DNA of 60,301 bases from Chloroflexi bacterium UBA5189 (GCA_002413045.1 DHWF01000056.1:454-60754); one strand, 5' to 3'; positions 8,020 to 16,308 are shown, numbered from the stretch's first letter. Notes: a model not told the origin generated them from the letters alone. Numbers and translations: made by a program.

Positions 8020-9099
8020 TCAGCTCGTTGCTACCCGATCCGTGATCCAGAGATCGAACGCCAGGCGGTCGCGCGCCTCCGTCGAGGCCCGTCCGCCGAC
8101 GCCCTTCACCTGCGCATCCAGCTCGACCAGGCCGTCCAGCGCCGCGTCCAGCTCCGGCCCGGTCCACGCCATCGCCTGACCCGCGAGCGTCTCCGCGCGG
8201 AACGGCTGGAGGCGCATCGACCGGACGAGGGAGCCGGGCGACTCGCCACGCTCTAGCCGGTCCTGGACCTCGATGAGCTCGCGCAGCCGCCGATGCAGCA
8301 CCGCGAGCAGCACGGGCGCGGGCTTGTCCTCGATGAGTCGCTCGAGCAGCTCGAGCGCGCGGCCACGTCGGCGTTGCCCGACCGCGTCGACGAACGCCCA
8401 GACTGAGCCGGGGACCGCTTCCGCGACGAGATCCTGGATGTCGCCGACCGTGATCGGCCCTGGGCCGACGTGGCGCAGTGAGAGCTTCTCCAGCTCCATG
8501 ACCGCGAGCCGGCCCTGCTGCTGGCGCTCGACGTCACCCTCGCGCACGAACCCGCCCACGCGGGTCGCAAGCTCCCTCGCCGCGCCCGGCCCGACCGCGA
8601 TCTGGCGCTCGCGGGCGCGCGCCTCGATCCATGCGGCGAGGGCGTCCTGGCGCGGCGCGACGAACGGCCGGACGTCGCCGCCGACGGCGCGAATCGCCTC
8701 GGCGATCGTCTTGCTGGGCGGATCCTTGACGCCGGAGTCGGTCTCCTCGAGGACCGCCAGCCCGTTGCCCGGCGCGATGGTCCGGAGCGCGCCCAGGAAC
8801 GCGTCGCGCTGGTCGTTGCTGCGGACCAGCCCGCCGGCGCCGCGGAGGATCGCGACGCTGCCAGAGCCGAACATCGAGCCGGTCGCAAGGCGCTCCCGAA
8901 TCTCACCGAGGAGGCGGACGGGATCGCCGCGATCCGTCTCGGGTCGCCAGCGCTCCGGAGCACCTTCCGGGAAGCGGTTCGCGTCGGCGCGGAACGCCTC
9001 CAGCGCGGCGTCGAGGCCATAGGCGTCGTCGCCCCAGTAGTAGGCGAGGGGAGCCGTCCCGCGGGGCGGCGCGGTCGCCGAGGCCCGGGAGGTCTCCAT
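8020..9099 (-). CDS. holA: DNA polymerase III subunit delta
   Basis: A 359-residue clamp-loader subunit that opens the beta clamp during replication. The N-terminus LAYYWGDDAYGLDAALEAF matches the family start, where a short strand precedes the first helix; the C-terminal collar domain (KPAPVLLAVLHRRLRELIEV region) is also typical. ATG 9099 is the only start that keeps the domain without a long unrelated extension; the longer frame to 9498 is not protein-like. The upstream comEC frame runs 197 bp into this gene in another frame, an unusual overlap. comEA-comEC-holA is a common gene order. Confidence 0.88.
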   Translation of the reverse strand: METSRASATAPPRGTAPLAYYWGDDAYGLDAALEAFRADANRFPEGAPERWRPETDRGDPVRLLGEIRERLATGSMFGSGSVAILRGAGGLVRSNDQRDAFLGALRTIAPGNGLAVLEETDSGVKDPPSKTIAEAIRAVGGDVRPFVAPRQDALAAWIEARARERQIAVGPGAARELATRVGGFVREGDVERQQQGRLAVMELEKLSLRHVGPGPITVGDIQDLVAEAVPGSVWAFVDAVGQRRRGRALELLERLIEDKPAPVLLAVLHRRLRELIEVQDRLERGESPGSLVRSMRLQPFRAETLAGQAMAWTGPELDAALDGLVELDAQVKGVGGRASTEARDRLAFDLWITDRVATS

Positions 9100-11770
9100 C
9101 GGGTCGATGGTAGCGGAGGGCCATCTCCGGACCCGCGGGTGGCGCCGGGATTCGGCCGAGGCGGGGCGGCTCGGCGCGGATCGCCGCGGCAACGGCCGGG
9201 CCGCCGAGGATGACCCGGGGCGGCAGCGGCGACATCGGGCCGACGGGTGGGCGCTCGATTGAGGCAAGCGTCGCGGACGGGCCGGGATTGATCCCGCACA
9301 GGAACGCCGCGGCCGGCGCGGCGACGGATGCCTTGGTCGGCTGGGCATTCTGCCTCGGGCCGCTCGCTCGAACGCGCATGGCGGCCCCATCGAACGTGAC
9401 CTCCACCGTGCCGTCCAGGTCCGTTCGATAGGTGCGCCCGGCGAACTCGCGGAGATGCTCGATCGTCGCCGGCGCCGGGTGGCCGTACGGATTGCCAAGC
9501 CCCGCCGAGACGATGGCGACGCGTGGCCGCACCGCCTCGAGGAAGGGCACGGTGCTGGCCGTGCCGGAGCCGTGGTGGGCGACCTTCAGGAGGTCGAGCT
9601 GCGGGAGGCCGCGGGCGAGGAGCTCCGGATCGACACCCTGCTCGACGTCGCCCGCGAGGAGGAAGCGGTGGCCGTCGACGTCGCCGAGGAGGACGATCGA
9701 CACGTTGTTGATCGCCGTGCCGCCATCGGCGGGATGCAGCGGCACGCGGTTGGCGTCCGGCCAGAGGACCTGGAACCGGATCGAGTCCAGCGCCAGGTGG
9801 TCACCGGTCGACAGCCGGCCGTGCGGTGGGCCGCCGTTCGCGAACACCTCCGCCCAGGCCTTGTATCCGGGTCCCGGGCCGATCATGCCAGGCTCGTAGA
9901 CGCGCCCGACTCGATACCGGTGCAGCAGCGCCGCAAGGCCCGCGACGTGGTCCTCGTGGGGATGGGTCAGTACGAGGACGTCGATCCGACGGTCCCACGG
10001 CGGCAGGCGCTCGTCGAGCGCGGTGAGCATGCGGTTCGGGTCCGGGCCGCCGTCGATCACCAATCGGCTTCCGCGGCTGCCCTCGACGAGGATGCCGTCA
10101 CCCTGCCCGATGTCCATGACCACGATCCGGGTCGCGCCGTCCGGTCGATGGGCGATCACGATTGCGAGTCCGATCGTCGCGCCGGCGAGGGTCATCGCCG
10201 CGATACGCGGTAGGCGGGATCGCCGAATCTCGCTCCCGTGCCCGCGCTTCCCGGCGCGAGCCGGCGAAGCGCCGCGTGGGTCGCGGGGAGCTCCTGGCGA
10301 CGTGGTGCTCTTCGCTCGAAGCCACGCCAGGAACCGGTCGCCCCAGCGCGCGATGGCGAGCACGAGGCCCAGCGAGACCCCGGCCGCAACCGAATCCCAG
10401 GGCGGCGCGAGCGTCAGGCTCGCCAGCGGCAGCGAGGCGCCGGTCCGGACGACCGTGACCATAGCGGCGTACAGGACCCACGCGGGTAGCCCAACAATTG
10501 TCGCGACGACGCCCGGGAGTCCGAACCCCACCGCGGCGCCGACGACCAATGCCAAGGCGCCGGTCGCCATCGCCGGCGGCACGAGCGGCACCACGATCAG
10601 GTTCACGAGCGGTGCCACGAGCGACAGCCGCCCGAACTCGAGGAGGACGACCGGCATCGTCGCGGCCTGGGCGGCGAACGATACGCCGAGGATCTCGGCA
10701 ACCCAGCGACGGACGCGTCGGGGCTCTGGCCCGGCGAGCCGCGCGGTGAACTGTGTCCCCCACGCGATGATCCCGGCAGTCGCCAGCACGGAGAGCCGGA
10801 ATCCCGCGTCGTCGACCCAGGCCGGATCCAGGAGGAGCAGCACGGTGCACGCCCAGCCGAGCGCCGCGGCCGCCGATCCAGGCCGGCCCAGCTCGCGAGC
10901 GAGCAGTGCCACGCCCGCCATGCCCGCCGCGCGAACGACCGATGGCGACGGTCCGACGAACGCCACGTACGCGACGATGCCAAGCGCCATCAGCAGCGCG
11001 CGTCGGCGGCGCCGGACGCCACCCGCGAGCGCACCCAGCGTCGATGCGACGATCGCGATGTTCCACCCGGAGATGGCCACGACGTGGCTCGCGCCGGCGG
11101 TCGTGAACGCGGCCGCGAGGTCGCGGTCGACCCGGTCACGCAGGCCGATGAGGATCCCCGCGGCGAGGCCGGCTTCCGGTTCCGGTAACGCCCGGTCGAG
11201 CCCGTCCGAGGCCGAGCGCCGAATGTCCTCGAGCGTCCGCGCCAGGGTGCCGTCGGCCGGCAGCAGCTCAAGCATGTCCGCCCGCAGCGTCCCGATCGCG
11301 CCGATGCGCGCGAGGTAGGCGCCGTAGTCGTCCGGGGACGGTGGCCGGATGCTCCCGTGGACCTGCACGCGGTCGCCGGGCACCACCGACGGGTACCACG
11401 GCAGCGTTGCGGCGACCAGGACGGGGGCGTCGCCCTCGAGGCGGATCGTCGCGGGGCGGTTGCCGTCGCGCGGGGCGCCCACCGTCTCGACAACGCCAAC
11501 CCATGGCCCGGCACCCGATGGAATCGCGACCGGCGCCGTGCCGGCTCCGCCGCCCGCGGCACCCCGAACGCCGATCACGAGGAGCCCCAGGGCAAGCGGG
11601 ACGAAGCGCCCGGCGACCTCGGGCGCATGGCGATCGCCAACGGCACCATGGAGCGCGGCTGCCGCGCATAGCAACGCGACCCCGATCGAGCCGACCACGA
11701 GACCCGTCGTCGCATCGAGGAGGAGCGCCCCCGCCGCGATCCCGACCGCGAGCCAGGCCGTTCGCGGCAC
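8903..11770 (-). CDS. comEC: ComEC/Rec2-type DNA uptake channel
   Basis: A 955-residue polytopic membrane protein that carries single-stranded DNA across the membrane during natural transformation. It has an N-terminal membrane and OB-like part (to about 190), the Competence domain with many helices (about 195-490; SHVVAISGWNIAI is the family core), and a C-terminal metallo-beta-lactamase-like domain with THPHEDHVAG (zinc motif) and HHGSGTAST. Recognisable homology ends near position 9375; the frame then continues 157 codons without a stop, the last 197 bp inside holA. The GTG start at 11770 lies 1 bp after the comEA stop. Confidence 0.9.
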   Translation of the reverse strand: MPRTAWLAVGIAAGALLLDATTGLVVGSIGVALLCAAAALHGAVGDRHAPEVAGRFVPLALGLLVIGVRGAAGGGAGTAPVAIPSGAGPWVGVVETVGAPRDGNRPATIRLEGDAPVLVAATLPWYPSVVPGDRVQVHGSIRPPSPDDYGAYLARIGAIGTLRADMLELLPADGTLARTLEDIRRSASDGLDRALPEPEAGLAAGILIGLRDRVDRDLAAAFTTAGASHVVAISGWNIAIVASTLGALAGGVRRRRRALLMALGIVAYVAFVGPSPSVVRAAGMAGVALLARELGRPGSAAAALGWACTVLLLLDPAWVDDAGFRLSVLATAGIIAWGTQFTARLAGPEPRRVRRWVAEILGVSFAAQAATMPVVLLEFGRLSLVAPLVNLIVVPLVPPAMATGALALVVGAAVGFGLPGVVATIVGLPAWVLYAAMVTVVRTGASLPLASLTLAPPWDSVAAGVSLGLVLAIARWGDRFLAWLRAKSTTSPGAPRDPRGASPARAGKRGHGSEIRRSRLPRIAAMTLAGATIGLAIVIAHRPDGATRIVVMDIGQGDGILVEGSRGSRLVIDGGPDPNRMLTALDERLPPWDRRIDVLVLTHPHEDHVAGLAALLHRYRVGRVYEPGMIGPGPGYKAWAEVFANGGPPHGRLSTGDHLALDSIRFQVLWPDANRVPLHPADGGTAINNVSIVLLGDVDGHRFLLAGDVEQGVDPELLARGLPQLDLLKVAHHGSGTASTVPFLEAVRPRVAIVSAGLGNPYGHPAPATIEHLREFAGRTYRTDLDGTVEVTFDGAAMRVRASGPRQNAQPTKASVAAPAAAFLCGINPGPSATLASIERPPVGPMSPLPPRVILGGPAVAAAIRAEPPRLGRIPAPPAGPEMALRYHRPDGDLPGLGDRAAPRDGSPRLLLGRRRLWPRRRAGGVPRRREPLPGRCSGALATRDGSRRSRPPPR

Positions 11771-11771
11771 C

Positions 11772-12503
11772 TCAGCCCACCGTCACGAGGGCCTTGATCT
11801 GGTCGAACGTCTTCTGGCCGACGAGGCCCCGCGTCCGCAGGTCGTCGACCGCCTTGAACGGTGCCTTCGCGCGGGCCTCGATGATCTTGCCCGCCGTGAC
11901 CGGCCCGATCCCGGGCAATGCGTCCAGCTCCGCCTCCGTCGCCGTGTTCAGGTTGACGAGCGCGCCGGCGGAGCCACCGCCGCCGCCTGACCCGCCGCCT
12001 CCCGATGACCCTCCACCGGTGCCCGTCGACGGGGCAACGTCGTCCCGAGATGGCACGCGAACCTGCTCGCCATCCTTCAGCGGGGCCGCCAGGTTGAGCG
12101 CGGCACCGATCGCATCGGCGTCCACGCGTGGGCCGAAGCCTCCGGCGGCCGTGATCGCATCGCCCACCCTCGAGCCGATCGGGAGGTGGTACACGCCGGG
12201 TCGAACCACGGCCCCGACCACGTCGACGACGATCTGGCCGCCCGTCATGTCCGGCCCGCTCGACCCAAGGAGCGCGTCGGTCACGCCTGGGCCGGCAACC
12301 GACCCATCGCCGGACTGCCCGAGCGCGAGCACGATTGCCAGCGCACCGACGCCAAATGCGGCCGCGAGGCCCGCAATCGCGACGCGAGGACTGGCAAGCG
12401 TCGAGCCCTGGGGGCCTGGCGTGCTCGGTGGCTTCGACGTCGCCGGGTCGGCGTGGGACGCAGGCGCATCGAAGACACGCCACGGCGTCGATTGCTGCTC
12501 CAC
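11772..12503 (-). CDS. comEA: ComEA-like DNA-binding competence protein
   Basis: A 243-residue membrane-anchored DNA receptor. After a soluble N-terminal stretch there is one membrane helix (about 39-62), an SLBB domain (about 90-150; VDVVGAVVRPGVYHLPIG), a Gly/Ser linker, and a C-terminal helix-hairpin-helix DNA-binding motif (LVNLNTATEAELDALPGIGP, then GLVGQKTFDQIKALV). It binds incoming double-stranded DNA and hands it to ComEC, the next gene. The GTG start at 12503 is the first in-frame start before the membrane helix. Confidence 0.9.
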   Translation of the reverse strand: MEQQSTPWRVFDAPASHADPATSKPPSTPGPQGSTLASPRVAIAGLAAAFGVGALAIVLALGQSGDGSVAGPGVTDALLGSSGPDMTGGQIVVDVVGAVVRPGVYHLPIGSRVGDAITAAGGFGPRVDADAIGAALNLAAPLKDGEQVRVPSRDDVAPSTGTGGGSSGGGGSGGGGGSAGALVNLNTATEAELDALPGIGPVTAGKIIEARAKAPFKAVDDLRTRGLVGQKTFDQIKALVTVG

Positions 12504-12631
12504 GGGCGCCTCGTCCGGCGGGTTTCGGGCGGGCGAGATCGATGGGGCGGCGGCGAGCGTTGGAACTCGGCGGGCGGCTCGTCCAGCTGCTCGACGGGAT
12601 GTCGACGGGCGACTCGGCGGGCCGGAAATGA

Positions 12632-12669
12632 ACGTCCCGTCCGTCGGGGCACTTCGTCGGACGGGACGT
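12632..12669. repeat. Perfect 12-bp inverted repeat
   Basis: ACGTCCCGTCCG at 12632-12643 is exactly complementary to 12658-12669 across a 14-nt loop. It lies about 130 bp upstream of comEA. It has no T-tract. It may be a leader hairpin of comEA or an operator. Confidence 0.5.
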
Positions 12670-12753
12670 CGCCCGAAATCTACCGGGGGACGCTTATCTG
12701 CGGCTTATCTGTGCGGCGGATCGGTTCGTTGGGATGGAACGTTCCCCGGAGGA

Positions 12754-12781
12754 TTGTCGAGGTTGCCGGTCCGCCTAGACT
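12754..12781 (+). promoter_or_regulatory. Promoter upstream of the MFS-cNMP gene
   Basis: TTGTCG at 12754-12759 and TAGACT at 12776-12781 with a 16-bp spacer. Transcription would begin near 12788, just before ATG 12790, the first codon of a 17-codon frame, so the message would be leaderless for that frame. Confidence 0.5.
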
Positions 12782-12789
12782 CGGCGGCG

Positions 12790-12843
12790 ATGGGTCGGTT
12801 GGAGACCCGTGCGCACGAACCAAATGGCAACGTCAAATCATGA
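12790..12843 (+). CDS. Possible 17-residue leader peptide
   Basis: A frame starting at ATG 12790, 8 bp after the -10 box, encodes 17 residues (MGRLETRAHEPNGNVKS). Its stop overlaps the start of the next 47-codon frame in ATGA. No homology is recognisable; the support is only position and coupling. Confidence 0.25.
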   Translation: MGRLETRAHEPNGNVKS

Positions 12844-12983
12844 ACGACGGGAAGTTAACGGCTGGGAGCCCAAAACCCGAGGACATCGACCACTGCCGCC
12901 GTGGACGCCCTCGCGGTGCGACCTTCATTCCTCCCGCGTCGTCGGCTACTAGGTCGCCGCGCCTGACGGCTGACGATGCCTGA
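12840..12983 (+). CDS. Possible 47-residue upstream frame coupled to the MFS gene
   Basis: This frame begins in the ATGA overlap at 12840 and stops at 12981-12983, inside the first codons of the MFS gene (ATGCCTGA). The peptide is polar and has no recognisable domain. Its two overlaps suggest translation passing from the leaderless frame to the transporter, but it may be chance. Confidence 0.25.
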   Translation: MNDGKLTAGSPKPEDIDHCRRGRPRGATFIPPASSATRSPRLTADDA

Positions 12984-14667
12984 GGTCCGGCAGGCGCTCC
13001 GATCCGCCCTTGCGTCCTCGCGCCAGGCATTCGCCAACGATGCCATCCGACGCCTCGGGATCTCCTTCATGCTGGGGGTTGCGGCGGACACGGCACTGTT
13101 CGTGGTCAGCCTGGTCACCGTGTTCGATCGTGGAGGGCCGCTGGCGGCGGCGATTCTTGGCGCGGTCCGGATGGTCCCCGCGGTCATCGCCGGCCTGCTC
13201 ACCGGCGCGATGCTCCAACGCTTCCGTGGTGACCGAATCCTCATGGCGCTCGGCCTCATCCGCGCCGTCGCTGCCGGGCTTACGGGGGTGGTGATCGCCA
13301 CGGCTGGGCCCACCATGGCGGACCACCAATTCACGATGGCCATGCTGTTCATCCTTCCCAGCGTGGCCGCCGGAGCCAACGCTCCCGTCCGACCAGTCCA
13401 GGCCACGCTCATGCCCGCGCTTGCGCGCAGCCCGGACGAGCTCGTCGCGGCGAACGCGACCTGGAATGCCGTGAAAGGGCTCGGCGCGTTCGGTGGGCCG
13501 TTCATTGCCGGCATCCTGATGGGCCTGAACATGTACGCCGCGGTGGCGGTCCTGGCCGGCGTCGCGTTCCTCCTCACCGCCTACCTTTCGGCCGGGCTGC
13601 GCTTCGAGCAGGCGGCCGACGCATCCGGCGGGGGCCGACGGGCCACCGGCGGGCTCCGATTCATGGAGGGCCTGCGGCCGATCCTGCGCCAGCCGGTGCT
13701 CGCCTGGTCGTTGCTCGGGTCGTATGGCCAGGTCGTGACCCGCGGGCTGCTCAACTCGCTGGCGGTCGTCGCCGCGATCGACGTGCTCCGCATGGGCCAG
13801 TCGGGCTTGGGGCTGCTCAACGCGGCGCTCGGGCTCGGGGGACTCGGCGCGATTTTCATGATCTCGTCGAATCGATCGCCACGCCTGATCCGGACGGAGA
13901 CCCTGTCGCTCGTTTTCTGGGGCCTGCCGATCGCGGCTATCGGCGTGTTCCCGCTTCCTGAGGTCGCCCTGGCGGCAATGGTGCTGATCGGGGTCGCGAA
14001 CGCTACCTACGACACCGCGCTGTACACGATCTTCCAACGTGGTTCGAAGAACGACGATCGGGCCACGGTCATGTCGTTCCTCGAGGCGGTCATCGGGGTG
14101 GGGACCGTTTCCGGCAGCCTCCTTGCGCCGATCCTGCTGCTCTTCGGGAACCGCGAGGCCCTGGTGATCGGCGGTTCGCTGCTGCCGATCCTGGCCGCCG
14201 TCATCTACCGGCGGATCGGTCACACCGATCGGGTCATCGTCGTCGATGAGGGCCTCGTCGATCTGCTTCGGAAGGTGCCCGAGTTTGCGGAGCTGCCGCT
14301 AACCGCCGTCGAACGCCTCGTGGAGGGCCTCGTGCCGGTGACGGCGCCGGCGGGCAGCGCGCTGATGACCCAGGGCGAGCCCGGCGACCGGTTCATCGTG
14401 ATCGCTGACGGCGAGATCGATGTGATCGTTGACGGACGGCAGATCCATCGCCTTGGACCTGGTGCCGGCGTCGGCGAGATTGCCCTCCTGCGCAGGCGCC
14501 CAAGGACGGCCACGGTCAGAGCAGTCACGGACGTCCGCGGCTACGGCATCGACGCGATGACGTTCCTGTGTGCCGTTTCCGGCCCGGCCGCCGCTGCGGT
14601 GACGGAGCAGCTCGTCACCGAGCGAATGGCGGACGCGAACCCCGTTCCGTCAGGAGCTTCGGACTGA
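12976..14667 (+). CDS. MFS transporter fused to a cyclic-nucleotide-binding domain
   Basis: A 563-residue protein. Residues about 1-415 form an MFS-type fold with about twelve membrane helices, similar to MFS_3/enterobactin-exporter-like proteins. Residues about 430-550 are a cNMP-binding (CAP-ED) domain with QGEPGDRFIVIADGEIDVIV and the phosphate-binding cassette GVGEIALLRRRPRTATVRA (G-E-x-A-L-L and R-x-A-T). The C-terminal domain would sit in the cytoplasm and may gate transport by cAMP, c-di-AMP or another ligand, as inferred from domain order. The substrate is unknown. ATG 12976 is chosen; no strong ribosome site precedes it, in keeping with coupling to the upstream small frame. Confidence 0.85.
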   Translation: MPEVRQALRSALASSRQAFANDAIRRLGISFMLGVAADTALFVVSLVTVFDRGGPLAAAILGAVRMVPAVIAGLLTGAMLQRFRGDRILMALGLIRAVAAGLTGVVIATAGPTMADHQFTMAMLFILPSVAAGANAPVRPVQATLMPALARSPDELVAANATWNAVKGLGAFGGPFIAGILMGLNMYAAVAVLAGVAFLLTAYLSAGLRFEQAADASGGGRRATGGLRFMEGLRPILRQPVLAWSLLGSYGQVVTRGLLNSLAVVAAIDVLRMGQSGLGLLNAALGLGGLGAIFMISSNRSPRLIRTETLSLVFWGLPIAAIGVFPLPEVALAAMVLIGVANATYDTALYTIFQRGSKNDDRATVMSFLEAVIGVGTVSGSLLAPILLLFGNREALVIGGSLLPILAAVIYRRIGHTDRVIVVDEGLVDLLRKVPEFAELPLTAVERLVEGLVPVTAPAGSALMTQGEPGDRFIVIADGEIDVIVDGRQIHRLGPGAGVGEIALLRRRPRTATVRAVTDVRGYGIDAMTFLCAVSGPAAAAVTEQLVTERMADANPVPSGASD

Positions 14668-14681
14668 TCCGTCGTCCCGCT

Positions 14682-14873
14682 TCAACGGTCCGGGTTCATG
14701 ACCTCCAACACGTAGTAGAAGACCGCAAGCGCGAGCGCGGTGAGGATTACGACGAGTCGCCAGTCGATTGAGGCCGGCACCCCCACATACTCGCTGTCTG
14801 CGGATGCCGGCAAGGCGAGGAGAAACAGGGCCAACAGCGCCGCGCTCGTCGCGGCAATCGCACGCCTGTGCAT
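14682..14873 (-). CDS. Small secreted or membrane protein
   Basis: A 63-residue protein with a signal-like N-terminus (MHRRAIAATSAALLALFLLA, cleavage plausible after ASA) and a second hydrophobic helix (about 39-57), ending in EVMNPDR. No family recognised. It converges with the MFS gene, 14 bp from its stop. Confidence 0.6.
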   Translation of the reverse strand: MHRRAIAATSAALLALFLLALPASADSEYVGVPASIDWRLVVILTALALAVFYYVLEVMNPDR

Positions 14874-15009
14874 GACGGACTCCCCAGCTCGGAGATGGGT
14901 CCCGCGCCATCGTGCTGGAGCATCGCAGCGTTAGAAGCAGACGGCAACCCGGGCGACTGAAGGGGGCGATCCCCGCCGGCGGGGCTTGTCCCGGCGCCCG
15001 GGGGCGCTC

Positions 15010-15201
15010 ATGCTGCGCAACGTGCCGATCGGCGATGCGTCGTCCTGGTTCGGCGCGCAGCATCACATTCGGATCGTCTCGATCGACGTGGGCGACGGAC
15101 AAGCGGTGACCTTTGTCTGCGGCGGGGACCCCGCGGGCGCCGACGCGTTCATCAAGCTCTCCCAGGGAATCATCGACTCGCTGACGTTCCCCACGCCATG
15201 A
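15010..15201 (+). CDS. Short protein resembling the C-terminal part of a larger secreted protein
   Basis: A 63-residue frame (71 if TTG 14986 is used). The sequence IRIVSIDVGDGQAVTFVCGG followed by a helix and SLTF looks like the last strand-strand-helix unit of a longer lipoprotein domain. The frame is closed upstream by a stop at 14932-14934 and no further domain precedes it, so it may be a truncated remnant. It overlaps the next gene in ATGA, suggesting it is nevertheless translated. Confidence 0.45.
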   Translation: MLRNVPIGDASSWFGAQHHIRIVSIDVGDGQAVTFVCGGDPAGADAFIKLSQGIIDSLTFPTP

Positions 15202-15644
15202 CCACCGAGCAAGTCGTCCTGCTGGTCGTCGTCGCCATCGGCGTCGTCGTCCTGATCAACCTGGCGATCTGGATCCCGGTCCGTCGCCGGTTGCGGGCGC
15301 AGCCCGCCCAGCTCAGCGCCGAGCTCGCGTCGGCCGGTGAGCACATCGTCCTCGGGCCGGAGGCCGGGATCTATCGCGGCGGGACCGCGAGCAGCTACCC
15401 GAAGACCGGTGGCAACGGCACGATCGCCCTGACCGACCGGCGGCTCGCCTTCCGGCGGGCGCTTGGCGGACCGATCGACATTCCGATCTCGCAGGTCGGT
15501 GCCGTTCGCAAGGATCGCTGGTTCCGCTCCGGTGCCCGCATGGGGCAGGTGCACGTGATCGTGGGGCTCAGGTCGGGCGGTGAGGTCGGGTTCTACGTGC
15601 GCGACGCCGATGCGTGGCTCGCAGCCCTGGGGACGCAGGCCTAG
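15198..15644 (+). CDS. Single-helix membrane protein with a PH/GRAM-like domain
   Basis: A 148-residue protein with an N-terminal membrane helix (about 5-27) followed by a cytoplasmic domain with strands such as GTIALTDRRLAFRRALGGPIDIPISQV, where I see the ALTDRRLxF pattern of bacterial PH-like (GRAM/YokE-type) domains. Function unknown; such domains often bind membranes or partner proteins. It is coupled by ATGA to the preceding short frame and overlaps the convergent lectin-like gene by 4 bp. Confidence 0.65.
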   Translation: MTTEQVVLLVVVAIGVVVLINLAIWIPVRRRLRAQPAQLSAELASAGEHIVLGPEAGIYRGGTASSYPKTGGNGTIALTDRRLAFRRALGGPIDIPISQVGAVRKDRWFRSGARMGQVHVIVGLRSGGEVGFYVRDADAWLAALGTQA

Positions 15645-16051
15645 CGCTGCTCCCAGGGCACCCAGCGGGTGCCGTCCCACCAGCGGTGCCATGTCCTGCC
15701 GTCACGCCCGCGGGCGTACACATCCAGGCGATCGCCGCCGGAAGACGACGACGCTGGCGTCGCTGCGGGATCCAGCTCGCCGCCAAGCGATTCCCAGGCG
15801 TGCCAATAGGTGTGGTCCCAGTAGCGGTTCCAGAGCTCGCCGTCGTCCATGACGGCGAAGACCTCCATGGCGCCCTCGGCCCAGGCGACAGCCGTTGGGA
15901 TCGAGGCGAGGAGCCCGCCGAGCGATTCGGGCTCCGTCCAGACGCCGTCGACGGCCGCGGAATGCCAGAGACCCCGGTCCTCATCGACCCAGAAGAGGTC
16001 GAGGCGTCCGGGGCCCCAGGTGGTTGCTGCGAGCCCGCGCGGTGCGTTCAT
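15641..16051 (-). CDS. Short DUF346/PLL-type lectin-like propeller protein
   Basis: A 136-residue protein made of about three propeller-blade repeats, each with the pattern L/T-W-H/N-R-x-W-D-x-x-x-W and ending in SLGG, for example LWNRYWDHTYWHAWESLGG. This is the repeat of PLL-type fucose-binding beta-propellers (DUF346). A full propeller has six or seven blades, so this would have to oligomerise or act as a fragment. There is no signal peptide. It converges with the PH-like gene. Confidence 0.65.
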   Translation of the reverse strand: MNAPRGLAATTWGPGRLDLFWVDEDRGLWHSAAVDGVWTEPESLGGLLASIPTAVAWAEGAMEVFAVMDDGELWNRYWDHTYWHAWESLGGELDPAATPASSSSGGDRLDVYARGRDGRTWHRWWDGTRWVPWEQR

Positions 16052-16071
16052 CCCGATGGACGATACGCCGA

Positions 16072-16308
16072 TCAGCAGGCCGGCAGGGCGTTCGCGCCGC
16101 TGCCGTTGGTCAGCTGCGTCTCGCGGACCAGCTCGACCTCCGGATCGAGCGATCGAGCCGCGGAGGCGAGGAGCCAGCCGATGCTCCGGCGCCAGGCGGG
16201 CACGACCGCCTGGGAGGTAGTGCTGAGCTTCGCGCGCCGACGGAGCTCGGCTTGCTCGATCAGCTCGCGCTGATGGATCGCGATGAGGTATGGAAACAGG
16301 GCGTTCAT
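16072..16308 (-). CDS. Small hypothetical protein downstream of the 38-residue gene
   Basis: A 78-residue protein starting MNALFPYLIAIHQRELIEQA, followed by a basic stretch (ELRRRAKLS) and a C-terminal acidic region. No family recognised. I chose ATG 16308 because the longer frame upstream is Ser/Arg-rich and overlaps the 38-residue gene in another frame. It lies 52 bp downstream of that gene and probably shares its transcript. Confidence 0.55.
   Translation of the reverse strand: MNALFPYLIAIHQRELIEQAELRRRAKLSTTSQAVVPAWRRSIGWLLASAARSLDPEVELVRETQLTNGSGANALPAC

Larger units (their letters stand above)
12504..12975. other. 472-bp region between comEA and the MFS gene
   Basis: This divergent intergenic region holds a perfect 12-bp inverted repeat (12632-12643 with 12658-12669), two CTTATCTG direct repeats 11 bp apart (12693-12700, 12704-12711), a palindrome GGAACGTTCC (12737-12746 region), a promoter at 12754-12781, and two short possible coding frames leading into the MFS gene. 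The rest looks featureless. Confidence 0.6.

Noticed and set aside
9100..9498. N-terminal extension of HolA
   Set aside because: Residues before METSRAS are Arg/Ser/Pro-rich and unrelated to the family; they lie opposite the end of the comEC domain.
12737..12746. GGAACGTTCC as a LexA box
   Set aside because: The half-sites lack the 4-bp spacing of the boxes at 31079 and 34405.
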